64,000 nt of DNA from Hexactinellida sp. DTS-2022 (Eukaryota; Porifera; Hexactinellida). A program made the translations under genes and the position numbers. Positions within the stretch are counted from its first letter, which is position 1. Every line of letters starts with the position of its first letter. The stretch is from contig JAPNXP010000014.1 in assembly GCA_028753945.1 (NCBI GenBank), positions 558,001 through 622,000 of the forward strand, read 5' to 3'. Shown piece by piece: positions 49,025 to 60,800 of this stretch. Under the pieces are notes generated by a model. The model saw only the letters and a program-made list of their open reading frames with translations. It was not told where the DNA came from and ran no database searches.

Positions 49025-51406
49025 ACTAACTAACAAACAAACAAACAACCAAGCAAACAAACAAACAACCAAACAAACAAACAAACAAACAAACAAACAA
49101 ACAAACAAACAAATAAACAAACAAACAAACTAACTAACTAACTAACAAACAAACAAACAACCAAGCAAACAAACAAACAACCAAACAAACAAACAAACAA
49201 CCAAGCAAACAAACAAACAACCAAACAAACAAACAAACAAACAAACAAACAAACAAACAAACAAATAAACAAACAAACAAACTAACTAACTAACTAACAA
49301 ACAAACAAACAGTGTCTATACAACACACTATTACACTATACATAGAATCTCCGTACGCCAGACTCTCCCCTGGGCTCGCTACGTCACCGCTACCAGAGAC
49401 AGATATCCTGTCTGCAGTTCTCTAAGCTCACCGGCTCTCAGCTGGCGGTGGCCTGTCTGGGAGGGATCCTAGTTTGGTTCTTGGAGCACTCAGCGCTGCT
49501 TAAGGGCACAGGCACCTACCCCACTAAGTGGTACCCCTACTTTACCGGTAGTCCCGTCCTGTCCCTCTCTTGGTCTCCCAACCAGACTCTCCTCTCCGCC
49601 TGCAGCTCTGCCACGCGACACATCGTGCTGGTGGACACCCCCACCGGCCTCACGCAACCCGTATCCAGGTACACACATACAGTTATACACATACATATAC
49701 AGTTACACATATATACACACACACACACAGTTATGCAGTGTTATAGCTGTTGCATATTGTTCTTTAGTATAACCTCGTTAGTACGTATCAGTCCGAATAA
49801 TACGAACAAACAGGTCTACAATATCAGGTCCCTACAATGGATATTCAATGGGTATTACTCCGGTTAATACGAACTCCGGATAAAGCGAAGAATATATATG
49901 CAGTATTATGCACATATATTCTTTTCTGTCTAATAGTACACTTTTCTAACTATTACTCGAACTCGACTATGTCGGCAATCTATTGTAAATTTCATGCACT
50001 TGCAAGTCATTTTTAACATAAAATTCACTTTTGCGAATCTGACTTTTATATTGAAAAGTATTAGCCGATATACAGTAGAACCTCATTAATACGAACATGG
50101 CAACCGTTTTCTAGTAGAATGTTCTTATATCCGTCATCTACTGTATATAATTCCGTTATTATCATAATGTGTGTCTAGAGTTAAAGCAATGGGAGAAATT
50201 TGGGACCGAGAAAGGTGTTCATTTCTTGGAGGTATTCACTTTTGAGGTTCTACTGTATATTAATATAATCTACTACGCAGGATGCTTACTCGCGGCATCT
50301 GTCTGCTCGAGTGGTCGCCGGACGGCTCCAAGCTCCTCGCGGCTTCCTGCACGCCTTCCTTCCGCGTGTGGAGCGCAGACACCTGGACACCGGAGCGGTG
50401 GGATGGAATGTCTGACAGAATACAGACTGCTCAATGGAACCCAGACGGCACACTGCTATTATTCGCAATTAAAAACGAACCTTATTTGTACTCGCTAGCC
50501 TTTAACGGCGGAGATACCATGGATAGCAGCATAAGGGATGGCGTGGGAGGCTCGAAATCAGCTGTTAAGTGTTTGGACCTGACTCCGGTTCTCTGTACGG
50601 GGAATGCAGGGACTCAGATGGAAATAGGCGGGTTAGTTATAGGCCTATAATACCGGTCATTCTTTATCGGAAATCCCCAAAAAATATTCGCGATATTTAA
50701 AAAAAATTCTAAAAACAAAATTCTGTATCAATAAATTATTGCTAGATATAATATTGATACAGTCGAAACCGGTTTTCTAACACCAGGTTTTCTAACTAAT
50801 CGGTTTTTCGTTCCAGGGTAGTTTTACCCAATTAAGCGGATAAATCTATTAACCGAAAATATTTTGAGTAAAACTGTAATTCCGCCCTATAAATCCTGTG
50901 AAATTTTGACCCCATTTAAGCGGAATCTATTGTACTTACTATTATGGACTATGGATATTAACTGTGTACTATTCTGTAGTTGCATTCATCAGATCGCGTG
51001 GGACTCCAAAGGAGAGAGACTAGCGCTTCTCTTCTCAACAGAATCCACAGAATCAGCCCAGGAGCTAGTCCTTATTCTCAGAACCAAAACGAGTCCGGTA
51101 CTCAGTATTACACCGGTTGGATTCATAAGAGGGCCTCCATCTAGTGTCCCGTTGATAATATCATTCCGTCCTATTTGTGATACCGGGGCAACGCTATTGG
51201 TAGTATGGAATTCAGGTTATGTTAGTTTAATCCCGTTTGAGTATAACTCAAGGATTAACTTTGAAACGCCAGGTGATTCTAAGCGAGTTACGAGCACACC
51301 GGTTTTTCACACTTCGCAATTTCTTTCTTTCAGCAGACAGCAGAACACACCACACCCCATTCTGTTCAGTCCTGTTTTGGCAAAATCTTCCCCTAACTTC
51401 TCTTAA
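47424..51406 (+). CDS. AAAS: Aladin, nuclear pore WD-repeat protein
   Basis: Five exons: 47424-47718, 48259-48626, 49346-49668, 50281-50631 and 50980-51406, in phase, 587 residues (human 546). Aladin sits on the cytoplasmic face of the nuclear pore, bound by NDC1. Matches run along the whole length: NPWKRAWLGFRS, VRCVAWHPYLSLLAIALCD, LAVACLGGILVWFLEHS, LEWSPDGSKLLAASCTPSFR, VWSADTWTPERWDG, LFAIKNEPYLYSLAF, GGSKSAVKCLDLTP, HQIAWDSKGERLALLF and ISFRPICDTGATLL. Exons 2-4 are markedly GC-rich; exons 1 and 5 are not. Intron 2 is a large (CAAA/CTAA)n array. Exon 4 is preceded by a MITE end 24 nt upstream. Confidence 0.93.
47964..48116. repeat. MITE, family C
   Basis: AGTCGAAACCGGTTTTTTAT to AAACCGGTTTTGACT in AAAS intron 1, followed by a family A fragment (48122-48198) that ends 61 nt before exon 2. 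Confidence 0.7.
48672..49313. repeat. (CAAA)n/(CTAA)n higher-order repeat array
   Basis: About 640 bp of tetranucleotide repeats in AAAS intron 2. Blocks of CTAA, CAAA and CCAAGCAAA alternate in the same order several times, with long units of about 140-170 bp duplicated (compare 48841-49005 with 49005-49150). Confidence 0.85.
50759..50935. repeat. Chimeric C/D MITE fragment
   Basis: Begins as family C (CAGTCGAAACCGGTTTTCTA) and continues as family D interior (ATTAAGCGGATAAATCTATT, CCTATAAATCCTGTGAAATT). Ends 45 nt before AAAS exon 5. Confidence 0.6.
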
Positions 51407-51928
51407 ACAATTAGCTATTGTCTTTTGTTACGAAATTTGTTGTTGTTGTTGTTGTTCTACACGTTTGATACAAAATACTAGTCGAATACAGTCAATACTC
51501 GATACACTATATAAGAACTTTATACCGAGAAAATATTTTTATATGGTATATTCTTACAGAGTGTATGTAATGTACAGTAGAACCTCGTTAGTACGAACAC
51601 GGTTAATACGAAATTCCAGTTAATACAAACACTATTTCAGTCACCTTCAAAGCCTTTTCAATATAAATGAACACGGTTATTAATACAAACACTATTTCAG
51701 TCCTCTTCAAAGCCTTTCCATAAAATTGACATTGGTTAATACTATTTCCGGTAAGGCGAACGCATTTTGAGGGTCCCCTGGTGTTCCTACTAACGAGATT
51801 CTACTGTAGAACTAACTGAATTAACAAACAAACTATACATCATGTAGACAACTAATATGTGTGTACATATATGCATGTATGTTAACTAATATGTGTATAT
51901 TCCATAGCAACCGCACTGTAGGCTAGGA
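51407..51928. other. Spacer with a family A MITE
   Basis: The family A element at 51574-51806 fills the middle. A short (TTG)n lies near 51438. No gene seen. Confidence 0.55.
51574..51806. repeat. MITE, family A, long form
   Basis: CAGTAGAACCTCGTTAGTAC to CGAGATTCTACTG; an internal unit ACACTATTTCAGTC is duplicated. Confidence 0.75.
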
Positions 51929-54900
51929 ATGACAGCCGCTAGCCCCGGTCTGACCACCAATACCCCCAGCATGCCTCTGCTCTCAACTGACAGCGTGTGG
52001 CACTTCGCAAGCAAGCGGAAACAGCTGACTCACCTTATCAAGGACCCGCCCTGTTATTGTGGTGCTGGGCCTAATGAATTCTCGTTTATATACGAGAATA
52101 CCAATGACACAGAAGCGTCGCTAGGAGACGCGACCACCAGCTTAATACCGAGTGAGTATAAGCTGTACAAACACCCTGGGGTCCTAGGGTTAGAGCCTAT
52201 AGAAGATAAATACACAGTACGTACCAAACAACACCCTACACATATGACCGTATTCCCTTCTATGAAGCCTGTTAGTCGTAAGGAGGTGGTGCTATTGAGA
52301 GAGACTCTACATGATATGTTGGCTAAGCTGAAGAGAGATGGTGACAGGCAAACAGTGGCTAATGGGACTCATCTGCATGAGTTAATGGATGTGGTTAAAA
52401 AGGAACAGGATATATATAATACTGTGTTCCATGAGATCATTAGACAGGTGATATAGGGTAGCAACCAAGTGGTGTTATAGTTATTCTTATAAACCTTATG
52501 GACCAACTACAGTAGACTCTGTTGATAGGAATACAGATAAAGTATTGGTTAACGAGGTTTAAGTGACTCCAGTTAATTCGAATTCCGGATAATACGAACA
52601 TATTTAGACGGTCCACTGGTGTTTCTATTAATAAGGTTTACTAGAAACACCAGGGGACCGTCTAAATTTGTTAGAATTATCCAGAAATTCGCATTAAAAG
52701 AGTCACTTGCATGTATTTGTATAGGCTAGATAATTAACGAGAGTCTATTGTATTATATGTATGTACAGTAGAACTTCGTTAGTACGAACACAGTTGATAC
52801 GAATTTCCGGATAAGACGAACAAACAGTTCCACAAAATCAGGTCCCTACAATGGCTATTCAATGGATATTACTTCGGTTTAAACGAACTCTGGATAAAGC
52901 GAAATTTTTATTATCGTACGTTGGTGTTCCTGCTAATGAGGTTATATTGTAGTATGTATAAACTTAGTTCTCTTACGCATTCCATTGCACCCTATAGGTA
53001 TCTATCCAGTGCCTGGAGCAGGGCCAGCTGCTGGCAGAGCTCCGGGAGCACTACTGCTGTCTCTTCTCCAGAGTCCCTAGAGAGATACGGTCTCTGCACG
53101 AGGAGCTGGTAGCACAGAGAGCTATCGACAGGAGGCTGGCAGGGGAACTGAGAGTGTTCCAGACACGCGTGTCTGCTCTCACCGGGGAGCTAGACACGCT
53201 TAAGCAACATGAGGTAGTGTGTTGTTAGTGTTGTTGTTGTTGTGTGTTTGTTGTTGTTGTTGTTTGTGTGTTTGTGTGTTTGGTTGTCTCTTTGTTGTTT
53301 ATTTGTCTCTTTGTTGTTTATTTGGTTGGTTTGTTAATTTCTTCATTTGGTCACTTATTTTTTTGTTTTCTCATGGGTTTTTTCATTAGTTTTGTTTTGG
53401 TTTGGTTGGTTGTTCATTTGTTCTTCATTTGTCCATTAGCATTGTTTTTTCATGTGTTTGTTAATCTGTTTGTTTGTTGTTCATTGTTTTTAATTTGTTT
53501 ACTCCATTTGTTTACCCCCTCCTCTCTCCCAGGTTAAGGTGTCAGTACAGGCTGTGTCCGCTCAGGAGGATCTCTCCCGTGCGCTGAGTGAGTCGGACAA
53601 GAACGCGGGTCTCCTCTCTGAGTACCACGAGCTATACGAGCTCCAGCGACGGAGACTGGAGGGAGGCACGCTTAAGATAAGCGCAGAGAAAGAGCTCTGG
53701 CAACAGACCTCCTACGAGCTCGCTCTTAAGGTGATACACCGGCAATCAAACTACAGGCGACTCCGCTTAATAGTCACCTCGGGACCAGGCCGCTTTAACC
53801 CGATTAAGCGGAGAAATCTATTAACCGAAAATATTTAAGCCAAAATGTAATTCCGTCCTATAAATCCTGTGTAATTTTGACCCGATTAAGCGGAGAAATC
53901 TATTAACCGAAAATATTTTAAGCCCAAATGTAATTCCGTACTATAAATCCTGTGTAATTTTTACCCGATTAAGCAATGAAAGCTATTAACCGAAAACATT
54001 TAAGCCCAACTGTAATTCCGTCTTATAAATCCTGTGTAATTTTGACCCGATTAAGCGGAGAAATCTATTAACCGAAAATATTTTAAGCCAAACTGTAATT
54101 CCGTCCTATAATCCTGTGTAATTTTGACCCGATTAACCAGTGAAATCTATTAACCGGTGGCTCTATTAAGCGGAGACTACTGTATAGTTAATACCCCTAG
54201 CTATACTTGACATGCTATCTACCAAATAAGGTGTCCGACGAGTTTAACCTGTACACAGTGGGACAGCTGCAGCTGAGAGAGAAGAACTGGCATCAGCTCG
54301 CTACACACTTTATAGTTCTGCTAACTCAGCATGATACTCAGAGGCTGTTCGATATAGAGCAACAGGTATAGGGAATATAGATACAATCAAGACTTATAAT
54401 ACTTATTCAATATAAAAACCTGGCTTCACAAAGGTGAATTTTTGACTTAAAATGACCTGAATTTACATTAGAAAAGTGTTGGCCGTTATTTAACTACAGT
54501 AGACTCTCGTTAATAGGACCACCAGGGGACCGTCGAAATATGTTCGTATTATCCTGAATTCGTATTAACCGTCCGGAGTAATTTGCAAGCATTTGTATAG
54601 GCTAGGGGAATTAAACCTTGTTACTACTTAACCTTTATAGCGCCTTATCCGTGTTCGTATAACCCGGAATTAACTGTAATTCTTAATTTCCTAAATCCAA
54701 GTTTATATAATGTTAATTTCCCTGTTACCAGGTGAATGAGTGGAAAGGCGAGTTCGGTATATTCGTAGCAGAGCTCGCTAGGAGAGAGACCAGTTTAATA
54801 TCTGCTCTCCAACAAACGATTAGCGACATAAACGGATGGACAGCATTCCTACAGGGTTACCTGGATACGGACGGATTCCTAAGGTACCCTGAGGTTGCTA

Positions 54901-57146
54901 GGATGCGAGACATGTGGGAGAGCGTCAGAGAGTGGGAACAGCTGTTAGGGGAACAGGAGGACTTCTTTAACGGAGAGCCCCTCGTGACTCTGCAGGGGAC
55001 ACTGAAACAGGTACATTCCTAATTTCCTAGCCTCATAATGGTAGTTAGGAGGTTTCATCCAGGAGCGCGAAAACCGAGAGATGCTCCCATAATACAAATT
55101 TCAAGGAATTATCCAGGAGCGCGAGAAGCTCCTTTTGGAGCATGATTTTTGGAAATTTGAATTTTGGACCGCGAAAATTTGGAATCTTCTCCTATACCGT
55201 AACATTAATTTGTGATTTAGGCGTATGAAAATTGGATGAGACCAGGATTAGGAGCGTATTTATTTATAATGGTTGTATATATGTACACTAGACATAATAC
55301 ATATGGATTATTTTAGGCGCGTGTAAGCTAGCTCAAACTAAATCTAGGAGCGCATAAAATTTTGCATTTTTTGTATTTTTAGGTGCAAAAGCGAATCGAA
55401 GTTTGGACACAAATTTGTCTCCGTTTGTTCCAATTCCACCCCGGGCGTTTGGCTTCTGAACACAGTCTAATGGAGAGCACTAACCAGGAGTTCTTTAGCT
55501 ACCAAAGGAATGCAGAAGTGAGAGTGAGTGGGGACAACGGAGTGGCAGATGGTTTGATGCGTGTAACAACTCCGCTCGAGAATTGGAGCCATAAACTCAC
55601 TGTTATGATTGGGAATCTAGAAAAGCATATCCCAGACCTTAACTGGGTTAAGTTCCAAACACAGTTAACTGATTGGTCTAGAGAGCTAGAGGAACTGGTT
55701 AGAAAGGTTGGCAGAGGTGTTAGTGTGCCACCTGGTGAAAATACAGGTGTTAATGAGGTGTCAGCTGTTGTTAAAGCTGTTGACAAGTGAGTTAGTGTCT
55801 ATACAGTCAGGTCTGCTTATTGTGAACAGTTTTCCGTATGCTTTATCTGATAGCTTTTTATTATGAACAAGCCCTATGGTCCCAATTCAACAACTTACAT
55901 AGAGTTTGTATTAAGTTGAGTTCGCTTATTATGAAGTCTTTATAAACACAATTTTAGGTGCCTTGAATGTTCATATTAGTATCACCTGATTGTAGTGTAT
56001 TATACAGCCATTTGTAAATACGCTCCTAATCCTGGTCTGATCCAATTTTAATACGCCTAAAATCACAAATTAATGTTACTATAGGAGAGGATCCTAAATT
56101 CAAATTTTCCAAAAATCATGCTCCAAAAAGAGCGTCTCGCGCTCCTGGATAATTCCTTGCCTGATGTATTATTTTATTAAAAAATAATTTCTACAAATGA
56201 ACTGAGACTAATACTATTCCCTTGGGCTGTCTCACTGCTATTTATACTATTCCCATTCAGATGGCTCGGGAGTATGATGACGTCAGTCGACAAAGAGAAT
56301 GACGGCTGTGGAGATCAGGTCACCACGCTGCATTCCAATCTAACTCACTTCATGATACGACTCCTCCTGAAGCTAACTGAGTCCATTTCTTCAGAGATCC
56401 TGCCTGCCTCCCCTAAGCAGAGTGCCTCGCATATAAACATACTATTCACAGAGGTGTTACACGAGCTAACAGCTGTGAGCGGACGGATAGTGTCGAACTG
56501 TTCCGAGCTAACAGCTGATATCAGTTCTAAGTTGAGAGAGGCGGGAGCCGAGAATCCGGACGAAGAGACGAACGAACTGAAGAGATTCCAAACAGAGACG
56601 AATGAATGGACTGACACAGCTAGGGGACTTATACAAGAATTAGTTGCTATTGAAAACGAAGAAATTGAACCTCCCAAGTTAGAGAGATCCACAAAACAGG
56701 AAACAGCTGACAATACGGAACTGAAACTAACTTCCGACAGCGACATAAGCGCTATTTGTACCGACAAGAACGCTCGTACGGTTAGTATAGAGCAGCTAAC
56801 AGCTGATACCGACCTCCCGGCTATTACGTCATATCTCGAGGGGACAGAATTGCCCCCTAGTCATGCTATGAGGGGAATAAGCACAGAAGCAGTTGTTAAA
56901 GAGCTAGGCGAAGCCAACATTAGGCTTAGCGAGTTGGAGATACGGATAGCCGAACTTGAAGTGGAACTGAAATCAAGCAAAACAGCCGAAGAAAAAGCGA
57001 TAGAGAAAATAACTCTTATAGAAGATTTGGTTGAGAAGAGTAAACCGAAAAGTCCGTCGAAACAAGGCTCAGGAAAAACAGCCCAAAAACGTGGTTCCTC
57101 GTCGCAAGGTAGAACTTCGGTAACCCCATCACGCTCCACGAAATAA
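51929..57146 (+). CDS. AXDND1: Axonemal dynein light chain domain-containing protein 1
   Basis: Seven exons: 51929-52447, 52998-53213, 53533-53730, 54231-54365, 54732-55010, 55383-55786 and 56261-57146, in phase, 878 residues (human about 1012). The N-terminal part carries the motif RKEVVLLRETLHDMLAKLKR and ELMDVVKKEQDIYNTVFHEI, typical of AXDND1 and of the p33 axonemal dynein light chain fold. Exon 2 continues IQCLEQGQLLAELREHYCCL. A long helical region follows (exons 3-6), then an acidic, Ser/Thr-rich tail with a short coiled coil (LGEANIRLSELEIRIAELEV) and a basic end. Family knowledge: cilia/flagella, needed for sperm formation in mammals. Exon 6 is flanked by inverted family K repeats. 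Confidence 0.85.
52511..52952. repeat. Two A-like MITEs in AXDND1 intron 1
   Basis: First CAGTAGACTCTGTTGATAGG (52511) to GAGAGTCTATTG (about 52751); second CAGTAGAACTTCGTTAGTAC (52766) to GAGGTTATATTG (52950). Their right and left ends are 14 nt apart. Confidence 0.65.
53754..54182. repeat. Family D MITE with a tandemly amplified core
   Basis: Family D ends enclose five tandem units of about 80-85 bp, each containing GACCCGATTAAGCGGAGAAA, TCTATTAACCGAAAATATTT and CCTATAAATCCTGTGTAATT with small differences. It starts 23 nt after the exon 3 donor and ends 48 nt before exon 4, so it is about 86% of the intron. Confidence 0.85.
54497..54676. repeat. MITE, A-like
   Basis: CAGTAGACTCTCGTTAATAG to CCCGGAATTAACTG in AXDND1 intron 4. 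Confidence 0.65.
55057..55285. repeat. Family K repeat, left partner of exon 6
   Basis: Contains GGAATTATCCAGGAGCGCGA, GGAGCATGATTTTTGGAAAT, CCTATACCGTAACATTAATT and GACCAGGATTAGGAGCGTAT. The last 160 bp is repeated in inverted form at 56015-56160. Confidence 0.75.
55804..55993. repeat. MITE, family F
   Basis: CAGTCAGGTCTGCTTATTGT starts 17 nt after the AXDND1 exon 6 donor; right end TCACCTGATTG is decayed. Confidence 0.7.
56015..56160. repeat. Family K repeat, right partner of exon 6
   Basis: Inverse of part of 55057-55285: ATACGCTCCTAATCCTGGTC, CACAAATTAATGTTACTATA, AAAATCATGCTCCAAAAAGA and TCGCGCTCCTGGATAATTCC. Short related pieces occur at about 18600-18640 and 26790. Confidence 0.75.
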
Positions 57147-57854
57147 TATTATTAATAATATTAATAATTATAACACTTATCCACATACTACATATCTAGT
57201 TGGTAACATTATAATATATTCAAGTTTTAATGACATTCATATTGTCATGTATTGTTATTAAGATTATTGTTAAACCCTCGTAACAAGGGAGACCTTGGAA
57301 CAGCCATCCGAGAAAAATACTTTGATAATTATAATACAGTGAACTCTCGTTATAACGAAGTGCTTGGGACCTGTAAATTCCTTCGTTATATCCGGATATT
57401 CGTTATAAGCTGTTATTTAGTTGTATCCGACTTCGTTATAACGGGAGTCACTTGTAACTAACAAAAACATAACAAATCCAATCAGTAGAACTGTGTAGAA
57501 AACACTAGGGGATCGTCAAAATGGGTTCGCCTTATCTTAAATTTGTATTAATTATATCTACACAGTTTACCTAATCATTACTGTTGCGTCAATTCAGAAA
57601 AAGGTAAGGCTATCATCATTAGTTTTATTTTGCGCTTTCGATGATATTTTCCAGCAATATTATTTGTTGCATATTTCACTGAAGATGTTATGACTTCATA
57701 GCTCGTGTTTCATGCTAAGTAAAAATATATTTATATAAATAATATATTTATAAATGTACTATTTATTTAATTTTTCAGATATTCGTACACTTCCAACTCA
57801 TAACTATATTCCACTCACAAACACAACATTCCTATTCACCAACCCATCACTACA
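57147..57854. other. Spacer with family E MITE and 5' UTR acceptor
   Basis: Family E MITE at 57337-57455. TTTATTTAATTTTTCAG ending at 57778 is a strong acceptor 76 nt before the MTHFR ATG. Confidence 0.6.
57337..57455. repeat. MITE, family E
   Basis: CAGTGAACTCTCGTTATAAC to ATAACGGGAGTCACTTG. Confidence 0.75.
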
Positions 57855-60800
57855 ATGGACTGTCTACCGCCTAAAAAGAAGCCCAATGATTCCCCTACTT
57901 CCGACAAAGGTTCTAGTATAGCAACAACTTCTGATCTCACTAAATATTCTTCAAACAGTCGTCTCACGACCCCCCCTCCTTCCCCACCTCACAGGACTAG
58001 CTCAATAGAGAATAATATCCTGTTTAGGTTCATAGGGCAGAACACGAAGGACAGTAGTCCCCCGCCCAAACTTATCGACCTCATTCATCAGAAGATAGAG
58101 CAGCAGGAGATATTCTTCTCTTTCGAATATTTTCCGCCGCGAACGCCGCAAGGAGCAGTTAACCTGGTGGCCAGACTAGAACGTAATTAGTTATATAATT
58201 AGAGATATCTTATATGTTCACCTAGAGATATCTTATATGTAGACCGTCTAGAAATAGACCAGGTTTTATTCCCTATGCATTAGTATTACCCATAAAAAGC
58301 AGGGCAAGTGGTCTACAGAATTTATAGACGGTCTACAAATTTTTGGCTTATTTGTATGGGCTTTTATAGACCGTCTATTTCTAGACGGTCTACATATAAG
58401 GATGCTCATATAATTATATAAGTTATATAAGTTATCCCTACTATAGTTATACTAGAACGTAATTGGTCCATAGTACTCCCTACTATACAATAAGAACGTA
58501 ATTACTATACTATATAATACAATACTAGAACGTAATTACCATACATACAATTTTAATGCCAGTTCAATAACCGTCGCGTATTTCAGGAAATACTATAGTT
58601 AGTATACTATGTAAGTTATATAATAATTCAGGCTTGATAAATGTCAGTTTTCTGTTTTAAAAATTGACCTAAACCTGCAGGTTACTTAGTAATTTGTAAT
58701 TTTTTGTTTAATCTTGCAAATTTTTTTGCAGAAATTTCCTTTTAATATATAGTTACGTAACTCAATAATATGTACTCCTATCCCTCTGTAGGGATGACAT
58801 TGTTATTAGATCAATTGCTATTATGCGAACACTACTATAGTTAATTCTGCAATACTATTATTATTCCTATCCCTCTGTAGGAATGGATATAACGAGGGAT
58901 TTCCTTTTAAATAGTTAATTCTGTATATTATTATCCCTACCCCTCTATATATGGATGGATATAACGAAGGGATTTTCCCTTTTAACCTGGTTAATTACTC
59001 CCTTATAATACTACTATCCCTCTGCCTCTGTAGGGATGGCTCAAGGGAAGCCGCTGTTCATAGACATAACCTGGCACCCGGCCGGAGATCCCACGGGAGA
59101 CAGAGAGACCAGCTCCGTAACCATTGCCAGCACCGCCCTCAACTTCTGCGGTCTGGACACCATGCTACACATGACCTGTGTCGGCAGCACTAGGGGCAGT
59201 CTGTTGGCAGCTCTCACCAAGGCAAAGCGACTGGGGATACGGAATATACTCGCTCTCAGAGGAGGTGGTTATATATACAGTCGAAATCGGATTATTTTGT
59301 CCAATTCTTTGCATGGATAATTCGACAAAATAATCCGATAAGACAAATAAATCCGGTGGGATATCCATACAAAATGGTATATATTTCATAATTTTCCTCG
59401 AATATTAGGACAAAATAGTCCGATAAAACAAAATAATCCGACGACAAAATAATCCGATTTCGACTGTATAGTAGTTCTCATAGTATAGGGTCCATAAGAT
59501 CATTATATGCAGTTCCCGACGATGTTCTTATAACCGGCATCCACTGTAGTGGTACATGGAATGTTTGGTATTGATATACGGGGTCCATGGGTGAAAAAGG
59601 TTGGAAATTTCGTCTCTAATATATCTGCCATAAATTGCCTTTTATGTTATAGGATCGACGTATTGCAAATTACCCATAAATTAGACACCTTTGTCATGCT
59701 TTTTTTGCAGCTTGCTTTTACCATCTTTATAAAAGACAATTACATAAGTAGAAGCTCACTAGATCGAAAAAATAATTGTTACTGACCAAGAAAATTGAGT
59801 GAGTACCATTGCCTTGTGTATAGAATGCTATGACCCTGCCTTGCTAAGCTGAATTTTTTGATGATAAAACAATACCTTGTTTATTGCGCCTGAAATAATA
59901 TTAGAAAAGTTGATGGCTGATATACGTAATTCCTTAAATTAACAGTAGAATGACTTTATTTATAGATTTATTATTATTTCTGTGTTTGTAGATATTCCTG
60001 AGAATTTGGATTTCGAATCTGCCTTCACTTCTGCGGACTTTCGCTTTGCGGTGGATTTGGTTAAATTCATAAGAGAAGAGTTTGGGGATTACTTCACTAT
60101 TTGTGTTGCAGGTATTATATAGGGAAATTAGCTAATATAAACTTAGGTTCTACTTACAAGCTAGCTATCTCAATCATTAGTATACAGTGAACTCCGTTAA
60201 AACGAATGCAATATACGCTTAGTTTACTTTGATTAAACGGAGTAAAATCAACTACTTTAACCGTTTGAGGAATATATACAGTAGACTCTTTAAGGAGTAC
60301 AAGGTTTAATTCTCCTAGCTAATACAAATGCATGCAAGTGACTCCGGTTAATACGAATTTCAATGTCCCCTGGTGTTCGTAATAACGAGAGTCTACTACA
60401 GTAGAACCTTGTTAGTACGAACACAGTTAATACAAACACTATTCCAGTCCCCATCAAATCCTTTTCAATACAAAGTAAATTGGTTAATACGAATTCCGGA
60501 TAAGGCGAAAGCATTTCAACGGTCCCCTGGTGTTCCTACTAACGAAATCTACTGTATATACTATATACCGTTCGTTATAAGCTTGTATTTCCTTATAACA
60601 TGAGTTAACTATTGTGCTATTACAGGCTACCCACACGGACATCCAGACTGCGCTAGCTACGAATCCGATATAAAATGTCTGAAACAGAAAGTAGAGGCCG
60701 GAGCCGACTTTATTATAACTCAACTCTTCTTTGAGAATTCCGCATTCTTCAAGTTTGAGGAAGATTGTAGAAAAGCTGGAATAACAGTGCCTATTATACC

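Noticed and set aside
59549..59785. 78-codon ORF in MTHFR intron 2
   Set aside because: It has no recognisable domain and sits between verified MTHFR exons in phase. Probably chance.
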